Of a stretch of DNA of 17,283 nt, positions 1-7,406 are shown in pieces (positions within the stretch are counted from its first letter, which is position 1; each line of letters starts with the position of its first letter). Position numbers and translations under genes: made by a program. The stretch comes from Burkholderiaceae bacterium (GTDB lineage: Bacteria > Pseudomonadota > Gammaproteobacteria > Burkholderiales > Burkholderiaceae): the NCBI GenBank assembly GCA_030151165.1, contig JASLEM010000138.1, positions 1 to 17,283 on the forward strand, given 5' to 3'. Below the pieces are notes generated by a model, which saw only the letters and a list, made by a program, of their open reading frames with translations, ran no database searches and was not told the DNA's origin.

Positions 1-797
1 CCACCAACATCCAGTGCACGATCCGGCGCGAGGGCGACGAGTACGTCATCAACGGCCGCAAGTGGTTCAGCTCCGGTGCCGGCAACCCGCGCTGCGCGCT
101 CTTCATCGTGATGGGCAAGACCGACGTCGACGCGCCGAAGCACCAGCAGCAGTCGATGGTGCTCGTGCCGCGCGACGCGCCGGGCGTGACCGTCGTGCGT
201 CCGCTCACCGTCTTCGGCTACGACGACGCGCCGCACGGTCACATGGAAGTGACGCTCGAGGACGTACGGGTCCCGGTATCCAACCTGCTGCTCGGCGAAG
301 GCCGCGGCTTCGAGATCGCGCAGGGTCGCCTCGGCCCCGGCCGCATCCACCACTGCATGCGCTCGATCGGCACCGCGGAGCGCGCGCTCGAGTCGATGAT
401 CGACCGGCTGCAGGCGCGCGTCGCGTTCGGCAAGCCGCTGTCCGACCAGTCGATCTGGCACGAGCGCATCGCGGAGTCGCGCTGCCTCATCGACCAGGCG
501 CGCCTGCTCACGCTCAACGCCGCGTGGAAGATGGACACCGTCGGCAACAAGGACGCGCGCGCCGAGATCGCGATGATCAAGGTGGTCGCGCCGAACGTGT
601 CGTGCAAGGTCGTCGACTGGGCGATCCAGGCACATGGCGCGGGCGGCGTCAGCGGCGATTTCTGGCTCGCCGACGCCTACGCGCAGCAGCGCACCGTTCG
701 CATCGTCGATGGGCCGGACGAGGTGCACCGCAACGCGATCGCGAAGATCGAACTCTCGCGCCGGCTCGCGTTGCGGCAGCCCGCGAAGGCGCATTGA
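1..797 (+). CDS. Acyl-CoA dehydrogenase, ACAD10/11-like (5' end outside window)
   Basis: FAD-dependent acyl-CoA dehydrogenase, expected to introduce the alpha-beta double bond in acyl-CoA thioesters and pass electrons to ETF. The frame is open from base 3 and ends at TGA 795-797, giving 264 visible residues; the N-terminal helical domain is off the left edge. Visible parts are the middle beta domain ([11 protein letters not shown], then a substrate-loop region with [10 protein letters not shown] and [19 protein letters not shown]) and the C-terminal four-helix domain ([40 protein letters not shown]). The C-terminal block [11 protein letters not shown] is characteristic of the ACAD10/ACAD11 branch. 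There Asp occupies the place of the Glu (Y-E-G) that acts as catalytic base in medium-chain enzymes. Substrate is unknown. The family call is firm; the subgroup is inferred from motifs. A hairpin follows the stop. Confidence 0.93.
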   Translation, partial: TNIQCTIRREGDEYVINGRKWFSSGAGNPRCALFIVMGKTDVDAPKHQQQSMVLVPRDAPGVTVVRPLTVFGYDDAPHGHMEVTLEDVRVPVSNLLLGEGRGFEIAQGRLGPGRIHHCMRSIGTAERALESMIDRLQARVAFGKPLSDQSIWHERIAESRCLIDQARLLTLNAAWKMDTVGNKDARAEIAMIKVVAPNVSCKVVDWAIQAHGAGGVSGDFWLADAYAQQRTVRIVDGPDEVHRNAIAKIELSRRLALRQPAKAH

Positions 798-822
798 GCC
801 TGGCGAGCTCGCGCTGAAGCGA

Positions 823-852
823 CGAAGCCCCGGCCGTCGGGCCGAGGCTTCG
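823..852. terminator. Hairpin between convergent genes, probable terminator of the acyl-CoA dehydrogenase
   Basis: Inverted repeat CGAAGCC (823-829) / GGCTTCG (846-852) with a second inner stem CGGCC (831-835) / GGCCG (840-844), one C-A mismatch and a GTCG loop. It lies 25 nt after the acyl-CoA dehydrogenase stop. There is no strong T-run, so termination is inferred from stem strength and position. It could work in both directions. Confidence 0.7.
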
Positions 853-866
853 GTTCATGCGCGTCC

Positions 867-891
867 ACCGCGGGCCCTCGGCCCGCGCGGT
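867..891. terminator. Second GC-rich hairpin, just beyond the stop of the WxxGxW gene
   Basis: ACCGC-GGGCC (867-876) pairs with GGCCC (880-884) and GCGGT (887-891), with a CTC loop and a 2-nt bulge (GC). It begins 4 nt past the minus-strand stop codon at 895-897, so it most likely serves the minus-strand gene. No T-run is present. Confidence 0.55.
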
Positions 892-894
892 GCC

Positions 895-1812
895 TCAGTG
901 GTGCTGCTCGCCGCCGTGGCCGCCTTCCGGATGGCCGCCTTCGGGGTGTCCGCCGCCCGGGGGATGCCCGCCTTCCGGATGGCCCCCTTCGGGACGCCCA
1001 CCCTCGGGATGGCCGCCCTCCGGCCGGGCGCCCATCGGCGCGACGCCTTGCGGGCGCGCCGGCGGGCCGCCGCGCTGCGGCATCGCGTGCATCTCGGTCT
1101 CGCTGCGGCCGCGCTCGGCCTCGGGCTCGCCGAAGCCGCCGGGGTGGGCCGTCGCGGCGGTCGGCGGCATGCCGTGGTTGTTGCCCATGCGCTGCTCGGG
1201 CGTCGTCATCGCGCGGTGCTCGTGATCCATCTGCTCGTGCGTCGGCTCGCCGTGCTGCGCGCCTTCGTAACGATGTTCGGCGGCCGTCGGCTGGCCGTGG
1301 AAGTGCGAGTCGCCGCCGTTGAAGCTCTCGCGGCCCGGCGCCGGCCGGCCCGCGACCGGATGGTTGTAGACGTTGTGCACCCGGCCCTGCGGCAGGTTGT
1401 TGACGGCCTGGTTGTAGCGGAAGTGGCCGTGGTCCCAGCGCCCGCCGTCGTAGCCGTGGCCGCCGTAGCCGTAGCCGTAGTTCAGGCCGCCGTAGTAGCC
1501 GACGTGGTCGCCCCAGTAGCCGCGGTGCCATCCGTAGACGCCGCCGGCGAAGCCCCAGTAGCCCGGCGTCCACAGGAAGCCCGGCTGCGGCGGCAGCACC
1601 CACGTGCCCGGGACCCAGGCGTAGTCGTTGATGGCCGGATCCCAGCTCCAGTAGCCCGGCGTCCAGATGTAGCCGTCGCCCGGGATCGGCGGTTGCGCGT
1701 AATAGGGCAGCGGCGGCGGCGCGACGGTGATCGACAGGGAGACCTGCGACCACGCCGCGAACGGTGCCACGAGGGCGAGCGCGAGCGCCGAGCGCTTGAA
1801 CAGTGTTTTCAT
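895..1812 (-). CDS. Secreted WxxGxW (YXWGXW)-repeat protein with His-rich HPEGG tail
   Basis: Predicted exported protein of 305 aa. Residues 1-22 form a signal peptide (basic MKTLFKR, hydrophobic core, AxA-type end near APFAAWSQ). Four W-x-x-G-x-W motifs follow at W50-W55 (WTPGYW), W66-W71 (WVPGTW), W81-W86 (WTPGYW) and W95-W100 (WHRGYW), as in the YXWGXW/BcpO-related repeat family of Betaproteobacteria; molecular role unknown. Residues 103-130 are Gly/Tyr-rich. The C-terminus from about residue 263 is a tandem of H/R-P-E-G-G pentapeptides ending in GGEQHH. The start ATG at 1812 follows a weak AGGG 6 nt upstream and gives a good signal peptide. The His-rich tail might bind metal or simply be a low-complexity wall-exposed segment; this is speculation. 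It appears monocistronic, 129 bp from the ClC gene. Confidence 0.85.
   Translation of the reverse strand: MKTLFKRSALALALVAPFAAWSQVSLSITVAPPPLPYYAQPPIPGDGYIWTPGYWSWDPAINDYAWVPGTWVLPPQPGFLWTPGYWGFAGGVYGWHRGYWGDHVGYYGGLNYGYGYGGHGYDGGRWDHGHFRYNQAVNNLPQGRVHNVYNHPVAGRPAPGRESFNGGDSHFHGQPTAAEHRYEGAQHGEPTHEQMDHEHRAMTTPEQRMGNNHGMPPTAATAHPGGFGEPEAERGRSETEMHAMPQRGGPPARPQGVAPMGARPEGGHPEGGRPEGGHPEGGHPPGGGHPEGGHPEGGHGGEQHH
919..1026 (-). repeat. 15-bp coding tandem repeat (HPEGG/RPEGG units)
   Basis: Seven consecutive 15-18 bp units at the 3' end of the WxxGxW gene encode RPEGG, HPEGG, RPEGG, HPEGG, HPPGGG, HPEGG, HPEGG (residues 263-298). All copies stay in frame with small synonymous and missense differences. 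Copy number could vary by slippage. Confidence 0.85.
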
Positions 1813-1900
1813 CGTTGACCCTGCGGTGTTGAGGACGTGGCCGCGGGCTTGTCGAGAGGCGTCGGCGACCTGTCTCGTGTCGCGGACGCCGCCACCGCGG

Positions 1901-1920
1901 TGCTCGGCAATGAACGAGCA
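1901..1920. terminator. Hairpin downstream of the ClC gene
   Basis: Perfect inverted repeat TGCTCG (1901-1906) / CGAGCA (1915-1920) with an 8-nt loop, in the 129-bp gap between the stop of the ClC gene (1942) and the start of the WxxGxW gene (1812), both on the minus strand. A second, weaker pair GCGGC/GCCGC sits at 1922-1939, closer to the ClC stop. A terminator of clc is the simplest reading; an upstream element of the WxxGxW gene is the alternative. Confidence 0.45.
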
Positions 1921-1941
1921 AGCGGCATTCCCGCGCCGCCG

Positions 1942-3336
1942 TCACGTGGCCGCGCGCACCTCGTGGTCGACCTCGATCGGGTTGCCGTACAGCGGCCGCG
2001 TGCCGAACTGCGTGCTCACGGCGTAGGCGAACGCGCAGGCCAGCATCACGGGCACGGTGAGCTGGAACTCGTTGGTCATCTCCAGCACCATCGTGATGGC
2101 CATCAGCGGCGCCTGCGTGGCGGCGGCGAGCACCGCGGCCATGCCGATCACGACGAGCGAGCGCGGGTCGCCGACCCACGCGGTCGGCAGCCACAGTGCC
2201 GCGACCTGCGCGAGCACGCCGCCGGCCGCCGCGCCGACGAACAGCGACGGCGTGAACATCCCGCCGATCGCGCCGCTGCCCGAGCTCCACGAGGTCGCCG
2301 CGACCTTCGTCACCAGCACCAGCGCGAGCCATTGCCAGGTGTCGGCGCCGGTCAACGCCGCCGCGACGACGCTGTAGCCGTTGCCCCAGACCTCCGGCAC
2401 GAAGGCCGACAGCACGCCCACCATCAGCCCGCCGAGCGCCATCCGCAGCGGCACCGAGCGCACGCGCGCGAACACGCCGCGGCTCTTCTCGACGAGCAGC
2501 AGGAAGGCCCAGCCGACGCCGCCCAGCAGGACGCCCGCGAGCATCGTGAAGCCGAGGCTGGACGGCAGCGCCCCGATCGGCGCGACCGCGTACAGCGGCC
2601 TCGGGCCGTCGATCAGGTAGACCAGCGCGCTCGCCGTGCCCGCCGCGATCAGCACGGGCGCGACCGCGTGGCGCGCGAAGAAACCGAGCGCGAGCTCGAG
2701 CACGAACACCACGCCCGCCACCGGCGCGTGGTACGCCGACGCGATGCCGGCCGCGATGCCGCACACCATGATCGCGCTGCGCTGCTCGGGCGAGATCGGG
2801 ACGACGCGCGACAGCCACGACGTCGCCCAGGCCGCGATCTGCACCATCGGCCCCTCGCGGCCGATCGACGCGCCGGTGCCGATCGAGACCATCGCCGACA
2901 GCGTGCGCGCGAGGTTCGTGCGGTCGTTGAGCTCGACCTGGCGCGCGCGGGCGGCGTCGATGTAGTCGATGTGGTGGTCGCCGGCCGGCCCGCGCGCGGC
3001 CCAGCGCGTGCCCCAGCGCAGCACGAGGCCGGCGATCAGGCCGCCGACCGTGCAGACGATCGGCCGTTGCCACGGCGCGAGCGCGCGCGCGGCCTCGACG
3101 AGCCCGGTCGTGTGGCCCGTGGCCACCCACTCGACCTGCAGCGTGAGCCAGCGGAAGCCGAGCGTGGCCAGCGCGGCCGCGGCGCCGGCGGCCGATGCCC
3201 AGAGCCACAGCGTGAACGTCGCCGCCGTGGAGGCCAGCACCGTCGCGCGCGAGAGGCGGCGCCGCTCCAGGCGGGGGTCGTCGTTCGGCGGTGATCCGTC
3301 GCTGGGAGGCATGGGCATCTTGAAGCTTGCGCGCAT
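1942..3336 (-). CDS. ClC-family chloride channel/transporter (ClcB-like)
   Basis: Integral inner-membrane ClC protein, about 464 aa from this start, moving chloride either as a channel or in exchange for protons. Numbered from this start: GREGP at 159-163 with the gating Glu161; GVVFVLE with Glu214; GGMFTP at 358-363; and the anion-binding Tyr450 in RPLYG near the C-terminus. The usual first motif GSGIP is not present; the matching place reads DHHIDYIDA, as in ClcB-like members. The residue after Glu214 is Leu, where proton-coupled exchangers carry a second, internal Glu. No CBS domains. The frame stays open upstream to an ATG at 3402, but that lies inside a probable regulatory repeat. ATG 3336 has GGGGAGA immediately before it; ATGs at 3318 and 3312 are further choices. 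The gene is divergent from the yeiH-like gene. Family firm, start and transport mode uncertain. Confidence 0.9.
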   Translation of the reverse strand: MRASFKMPMPPSDGSPPNDDPRLERRRLSRATVLASTAATFTLWLWASAAGAAAALATLGFRWLTLQVEWVATGHTTGLVEAARALAPWQRPIVCTVGGLIAGLVLRWGTRWAARGPAGDHHIDYIDAARARQVELNDRTNLARTLSAMVSIGTGASIGREGPMVQIAAWATSWLSRVVPISPEQRSAIMVCGIAAGIASAYHAPVAGVVFVLELALGFFARHAVAPVLIAAGTASALVYLIDGPRPLYAVAPIGALPSSLGFTMLAGVLLGGVGWAFLLLVEKSRGVFARVRSVPLRMALGGLMVGVLSAFVPEVWGNGYSVVAAALTGADTWQWLALVLVTKVAATSWSSGSGAIGGMFTPSLFVGAAAGGVLAQVAALWLPTAWVGDPRSLVVIGMAAVLAAATQAPLMAITMVLEMTNEFQLTVPVMLACAFAYAVSTQFGTRPLYGNPIEVDHEVRAAT

Positions 3337-3371
3337 TCTCCCCGATCCGGGCGCAACGTCGTTCGGCAACG

Positions 3372-3427
3372 ACTCAACCTTTAAAACAGGTTGTTTCGAC
3401 ATGAATAACCCGTTTTACGGATTGAGT
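3372..3427. promoter_or_regulatory. Two inverted copies of a 24-bp sequence in the clc/yeiH divergent promoter region
   Basis: An AT-rich island in otherwise very GC-rich DNA. Copy 1 is 3372-3395 on the plus strand; copy 2 is 3427-3404 on the minus strand; 8 bp separate them. By hand alignment they agree at 19 of 24 positions, sharing ACTCAA, then TAAAAC, then GGTT and a final TT. Copy 1 also holds a small internal dyad, CAACCT (3375-3380) / AGGTTG (3388-3393). The arrangement suits a regulator bound symmetrically between two divergent genes. A short hairpin-forming repeat element is the other possibility. Confidence 0.6.
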
Positions 3428-3482
3428 GCGACGGCGCAAAGTTCGCACCACGGCAATCGGCCGGCTCGCATCGGACACCGTC

Positions 3483-4610
3483 ATGACCGACATCACCTAC
3501 CCCTCACGCGCATCCGCTCCCGCAGCGATCGCGCCGGCCGGCGGCCTCGCCGGCTTCCCGGGCCACGCCCGCGCGCTCGCGCCGGGCGTCGCGCTGGCCC
3601 TCGTGATCGCGTTGCTGGCGATCGAGCTCGGCAAGCTGGGCTGGCTGCAGTCGAACGGCATCAGCGCGCTCACGCTCGCGATCGTTCTGGGCATGGTCGC
3701 GGGCAACACGATCTACCCGCGCGTCGCCGCGGCGAGCGCCACCGGCGTCACGTTCTCGAAGCAGACGCTGCTGCGCCTGGGCATCATCCTGTACGGCCTG
3801 CGCCTGACGTTCCAGGACATCGGCCACGTCGGCCTGCGCGGCGTCGCGATCGACGCGCTCGTGCTCACCAGCACGTTCTCGCTCGCGTGGGTGCTCGGCA
3901 CGCGCGTGTTCGGCCTCGACCGCAAGACCGCGATGCTGATCGGCGCCGGCAGCTCGATCTGCGGCGCGGCCGCGGTGATGGCCACCGGGCCGGTGCTGCG
4001 CGGCAAGGCGGAGCAGGTGACGGTCGCCGTGTCGACGGTGGTCGTGTTCGGCACGCTCGCGATCTTCCTGTACCCCGTGCTGTATCACCTGAACCTGCGC
4101 TTCGGCCTCGTGCCGCTGTCGGAGAGCGCGTACGGCCTGTTCGCCGGCTCGACGATCCACGAGGTCGCGCAGGTCGTCGCCGCGGGCCACGCGATCGGCG
4201 AGCAGGCGGCCACCACGGCGGTCATCGCGAAGCTGGTGCGCGTGATGATGCTCGCGCCCTTCCTCGTCGGGCTGTCGGCGTGGCTGTCGCGCGCGTCGAG
4301 CCGCGAAGCGGGTGAGCGCGACGCCGACGCGTCGGCGAAGCCCGGCCGCATCGTGATCCCCTGGTTCGCGCTCGGCTTCGTCGCGGTCGCCGGACTGAAT
4401 TCGCTGGCGCTGCTGCCGGCCCACGCCGTCGCGACGATCAACACGATCGACACCGTGATGCTCGCCACCGCGATGGCCGCGCTCGGCCTGACCACGCACG
4501 TCTCGGCGATCCGCAGCGCCGGCCTCCGGCCGCTGGGCCTGGCCGCGGTGCTGTTCGGCTGGCTGATGGTGGGCGGCCTCGCGATCAACCTGGCGGTGTC
4601 GCACCTCTGA
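3483..4610 (+). CDS. YeiH-family putative sulfate exporter (UPF0324)
   Basis: Polytopic inner-membrane protein of 375 aa in the conserved YeiH/UPF0324 family (PF03601), usually annotated as a putative sulfate exporter; the transported species has little direct proof. Visible family blocks are [17 protein letters not shown] at 154-170 and [15 protein letters not shown] at 221-235, among roughly ten hydrophobic segments. A long polar N-terminus (about 33 aa) precedes the first helix. ATG 3483 is preferred; a GTG at 3426 in the same frame overlaps the 24-bp repeat and adds a basic, non-family N-terminus. No clear Shine-Dalgarno is visible. The gene faces a TauE/SafE exporter and a persulfide dioxygenase-like gene, which supports a role in sulfur-oxyanion efflux. 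No adjacent LysR regulator of the YeiE type lies in the window. Confidence 0.88.
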   Translation: MTDITYPSRASAPAAIAPAGGLAGFPGHARALAPGVALALVIALLAIELGKLGWLQSNGISALTLAIVLGMVAGNTIYPRVAAASATGVTFSKQTLLRLGIILYGLRLTFQDIGHVGLRGVAIDALVLTSTFSLAWVLGTRVFGLDRKTAMLIGAGSSICGAAAVMATGPVLRGKAEQVTVAVSTVVVFGTLAIFLYPVLYHLNLRFGLVPLSESAYGLFAGSTIHEVAQVVAAGHAIGEQAATTAVIAKLVRVMMLAPFLVGLSAWLSRASSREAGERDADASAKPGRIVIPWFALGFVAVAGLNSLALLPAHAVATINTIDTVMLATAMAALGLTTHVSAIRSAGLRPLGLAAVLFGWLMVGGLAINLAVSHL

Positions 4611-4623
4611 CGCGGCGCGTCAG
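4607..4623. terminator. Perfect hairpin containing both stop codons of yeiH-like and tauE-like genes
   Basis: CTGACGC (4607-4613), loop GGC, GCGTCAG (4617-4623). The TGA of the plus-strand gene (4608-4610) lies in one arm and the TGA of the minus-strand gene (complement of 4620-4622) in the other. Seven GC-rich base pairs in both directions could help end transcription of both genes; no T-run is present. Confidence 0.55.
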
Positions 4624-5444
4624 CGCGCGGGCATCGCCATCCAGCCGATCGCCCGCGCGACCAGCAGCAGCGCCACCGCGGCGCTCACCAGCGCGAACGC
4701 CTGCTGTAGCCGGACGCCCGCCACGCGCGCGGCGACCAGTCGGCCGAGCAGCAGCGCCACGACCGCGCCGGCCGAGAACGGCAGCGCGATCGACCAGTCG
4801 AGCGACCCGTGCGCCGCCGCCGCGCCGACGCCGCCGACCGACACCAGCGCGATCACCGCGAGCGACGTGGCCACGATGCTGCGCATGGGCAGGTCGGTGT
4901 AGCGGTTCAGCGCCGGCACGATCACGAAGCCGCCGCCCACGCCCAGCAGCCCGCTGAGCAGGCCCGACGCCACGCCCGTCGTCGCGAGGGCCTGCGCGCA
5001 GGGGCGCGTCCACACGAGCCGGCCGTCGGCCGCATCGACGACGCAGGGCAGCGCGGCGCGGGGTGCGTGCGGTTCGCCCGCCGCGCGCAGCGTGCGGCGG
5101 AACGTGCGGCCCGCGGTGGCCGCGAGCACGATGGCGAACGCGATGGTCAGCGGCCCGTTGGGGATGCGCTGCGCCGCGGCGACGCCCAGCGGCGCGACCG
5201 CCATGCCCAGCCCGCCGATCAACAGCGCGGCGCGATAGCGCACGATGCGCGCGCGCAGCCCCAGCGCGGCGCCGAACGCGGCCGACAGCCCGACCGCCAC
5301 GAGCCCGATGGGCGCCGCGCGCGCGACGCCCAGGTGCAGGCCGAACACCAGCAGCGGCACGGCCAGGATGCCGCCGCCGGCGCCGGTGAGCGCCAGCAGC
5401 AGGCCGATCAGGCTGCCGAGCAGCGCGCAGGTGATCGTGAGCAT
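4620..5444 (-). CDS. TauE/SafE-family sulfite exporter
   Basis: Inner-membrane permease of 274 aa of the TauE/SafE (DUF81) family, which exports sulfite or small organosulfonates. It shows the two typical Gly-rich half-repeats: ALTGAGGGILAVPLLVFG near the N-terminus, and LLGVGGGFVIVPAL followed by DLPMRSIVATSLAVIALVS in the second half. About eight hydrophobic helices are visible. ATG 5444 lies 2 nt after the TGA of the upstream metallo-hydrolase gene, with no own Shine-Dalgarno, so translational coupling is likely. In BigR-type operons of other bacteria a TauE/SafE permease accompanies Blh and removes the sulfite that Blh produces; the same pairing here supports sulfite as substrate. It converges on the yeiH-like gene with 9 bp between stops. 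Confidence 0.9.
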   Translation of the reverse strand: MLTITCALLGSLIGLLLALTGAGGGILAVPLLVFGLHLGVARAAPIGLVAVGLSAAFGAALGLRARIVRYRAALLIGGLGMAVAPLGVAAAQRIPNGPLTIAFAIVLAATAGRTFRRTLRAAGEPHAPRAALPCVVDAADGRLVWTRPCAQALATTGVASGLLSGLLGVGGGFVIVPALNRYTDLPMRSIVATSLAVIALVSVGGVGAAAAHGSLDWSIALPFSAGAVVALLLGRLVAARVAGVRLQQAFALVSAAVALLLVARAIGWMAMPAR

Positions 5445-5446
5445 CG

Positions 5447-6352
<906 letters not shown>

Positions 6353-6358
6353 GGGAAC

Positions 6359-6397
6359 GCGGCGAGTCGATGTGCCGCTACGTTAGCGGATCGCCGC
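6359..6397 (-). promoter_or_regulatory. Nested inverted repeat upstream of the blh-like gene (candidate operator or leader hairpin)
   Basis: Inner perfect dyad CCGCTA (6375-6380) / TAGCGG (6384-6389) around CGT, enclosed by outer arms GCGGCGA (6359-6365) / TCGCCGC (6391-6397). It ends 7 nt before the GTG start at 6352. A repressor such as an ArsR-type sulfide sensor, or an RNA hairpin masking the start, could act here. The regulator is not in the window. Confidence 0.5.
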
Positions 6398-6423
6398 GGC
6401 GGCCGCCACGGGCATCGTCCCGG

Positions 6424-6438
6424 AGGCGCGCCGCGCCT
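6424..6438. terminator. Short GC hairpin after the uncharacterised gene
   Basis: AGGCGC (6424-6429), loop GCC, GCGCCT (6433-6438), lying 30 nt past the stop of the minus-strand gene ending at 6469. It is followed inward by a 9-bp direct repeat (CGCCTGCCA twice, 6434-6451). There is no T-run, so the terminator role is tentative. Confidence 0.35.
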
Positions 6439-6468
6439 GCCACGCCTGCCACGCGGGGGGAGGGCGCC

Positions 6469-6948
6469 TTATCGCGTCGGAGCGATCGTCGCGCCCTTGT
6501 CGCGGCGGCGCGTGCCGCGCAGCGTCATCGACAGCAGCGCCGCCGCCGCGGCGCCGAACGTGGAGAGCCCGAACGGGTTCTCGCCGATCGCCTTCACGAC
6601 CTGGTGCAGCGCGTCGGGGCTGACCTGTTCCACGAAGCGTGCGAGCTCGAAGACCTGCTGCGACGTGAAGTTGCCGATGTCGTCGATCGTGACGGCCGCG
6701 CCGCTGCTCACGCGCCCGACGAGGCCCGCGAAGGCGCCCGAGGCGACGCCCGCGATCGCCAGCGGGCCGAGCGGCCGCAGCAGGCTGGTGAGCATGCGCG
6801 TGCGCTGCGCGCCGGTGGCGCCCGCGTACAGGCGCGAGGCGAGGCGCGCGGTGCGCGAATGGTCGGCGCCGAGATCGGTCTTGATGCCGCGCTCCGTCGC
6901 GCGGCGGGCCACTTCGGCCTCGAGGGCGTTGTCGATATCGTTGTTCAT
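6469..6948 (-). CDS. Uncharacterised small protein with two hydrophobic segments
   Basis: Protein of 159 aa that I do not recognise. The N-terminal 50 residues are polar and probably helical (acidic start MNNDIDNALEAEVARR, then basic stretches). Hydrophobic stretches follow at about 58-80 (LGPLAIAGVASGAFAGLVGRV) and near the C-terminus (FGLSTFGAAAAALLSMTLRG), before a basic tail with RGTRRRDKG. This suggests membrane contact with two segments. ATG 6948 is chosen because GGAG lies 9 nt upstream (complement of 6958-6961); a TTG at 6966 would place that GGAG inside the gene. It stands alone: 116 bp from blh downstream, and divergent from cyoA across 458 bp. Codon use matches its neighbours, so it is probably real. 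Confidence 0.72.
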   Translation of the reverse strand: MNNDIDNALEAEVARRATERGIKTDLGADHSRTARLASRLYAGATGAQRTRMLTSLLRPLGPLAIAGVASGAFAGLVGRVSSGAAVTIDDIGNFTSQQVFELARFVEQVSPDALHQVVKAIGENPFGLSTFGAAAAALLSMTLRGTRRRDKGATIAPTR

Positions 6949-7191
6949 CTTGTTCAGCTCCACCAAGGGTCACGGCGATGGAGTGCCCATTCTCCGACGA
7001 GGTTCCGCCCGCGGGCGTGAGGCAATGTAAAAGCCCCGTCGGCAAGCTGAAGAAAAGCGGCATCGCGGGCGTGTCATCGCGCTGTCACCGCGCGGCCGGT
7101 TGCCCAGGGCATCGACAGGCCGCCGCGCTGGTGGCACGATCCGCGGGCGCCGCGCGCCGAGGCGCGTCTGCGTAGACAAGACGCGCACGGT

Positions 7192-7218
7192 CGGCAAATC
7201 CTGCGACACGACTTGCCG
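7192..7218. promoter_or_regulatory. 27-bp imperfect dyad upstream of cyoA, candidate operator
   Basis: CGGCAAATC (7192-7200) and GACTTGCCG (7210-7218) pair at 8 of 9 positions around a 9-bp spacer, about 190 bp upstream of the cyoA start. Size and symmetry suit a dimeric regulator. No known family consensus was matched with confidence. Confidence 0.4.
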
Positions 7219-7244
7219 GTCGCCGGCGATCGCGTCGCGGGGGC

Positions 7245-7272
7245 GGGCCGGCTAGTCCGTTTGGACAGGCCC
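7245..7272. promoter_or_regulatory. Nested hairpin in the cyo leader/promoter region
   Basis: Outer arms GGGCC (7245-7249) / GGCCC (7268-7272) enclose inner arms GTCC (7255-7258) / GGAC (7263-7266) with a GTTT loop. It lies about 135 bp before cyoA. It could be an operator or a leader RNA structure; evidence is the symmetry only. Confidence 0.3.
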
Positions 7273-7392
7273 GGCATTTGCCCTCTGGCCCGTTCGCGCG
7301 CTGCCCGGGATGCAGGTGCGACGCGCCGCGAGGGGCGCTGAAATGACGATGACGGTCGCCCTGGCGCGGCCGGTGTTCTGGTTCGAGCAACC

Positions 7393-7400
7393 GAGGAGGA
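7393..7400 (+). promoter_or_regulatory. Strong Shine-Dalgarno fixing the TTG start of cyoA
   Basis: GAGGAGGA lies 6 nt before TTG 7407. In this frame there is no ATG or GTG between the stop at 7350-7352 and this TTG, so the Shine-Dalgarno decides the start. Confidence 0.85.
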
Positions 7401-7406
7401 TCCGCA

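Larger units (their letters stand above)
6949..7406. other. Divergent intergenic region upstream of cyoA
   Basis: 458 bp with no convincing gene. It contains a 12-bp palindrome CGCCCGCGGGCG (7006-7017), a 10-bp palindrome TCGCCGGCGA (7220-7229), the two dyads described separately (7192-7218, 7245-7272), and several GGCAA motifs: plus strand near 7022, 7039 and 7193; minus strand within 7210-7217 and 7273-7282. Short frames here lack codon bias. It must hold the cyo promoter, but I cannot place -35/-10 boxes with confidence. Confidence 0.6.

Noticed and set aside
677..3208. 843-residue open frame on the minus strand
   Set aside because: It runs out of frame through both the ClC and WxxGxW genes and is Arg/Ala-rich without family motifs; a GC-rich shadow frame.
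3337..3402. Longest ClC reading frame starting at ATG 3402
   Set aside because: The start lies in the spacer of the inverted 24-bp pair and has no Shine-Dalgarno. The extra 22 residues lack family sequence, so a downstream ATG is preferred, though not proven.
6978..7175. 65-residue plus-strand frame in the gap before cyoA
   Set aside because: No Shine-Dalgarno, no recognisable motif, and atypical composition for this genome; it overlaps the probable promoter region of the minus-strand gene.
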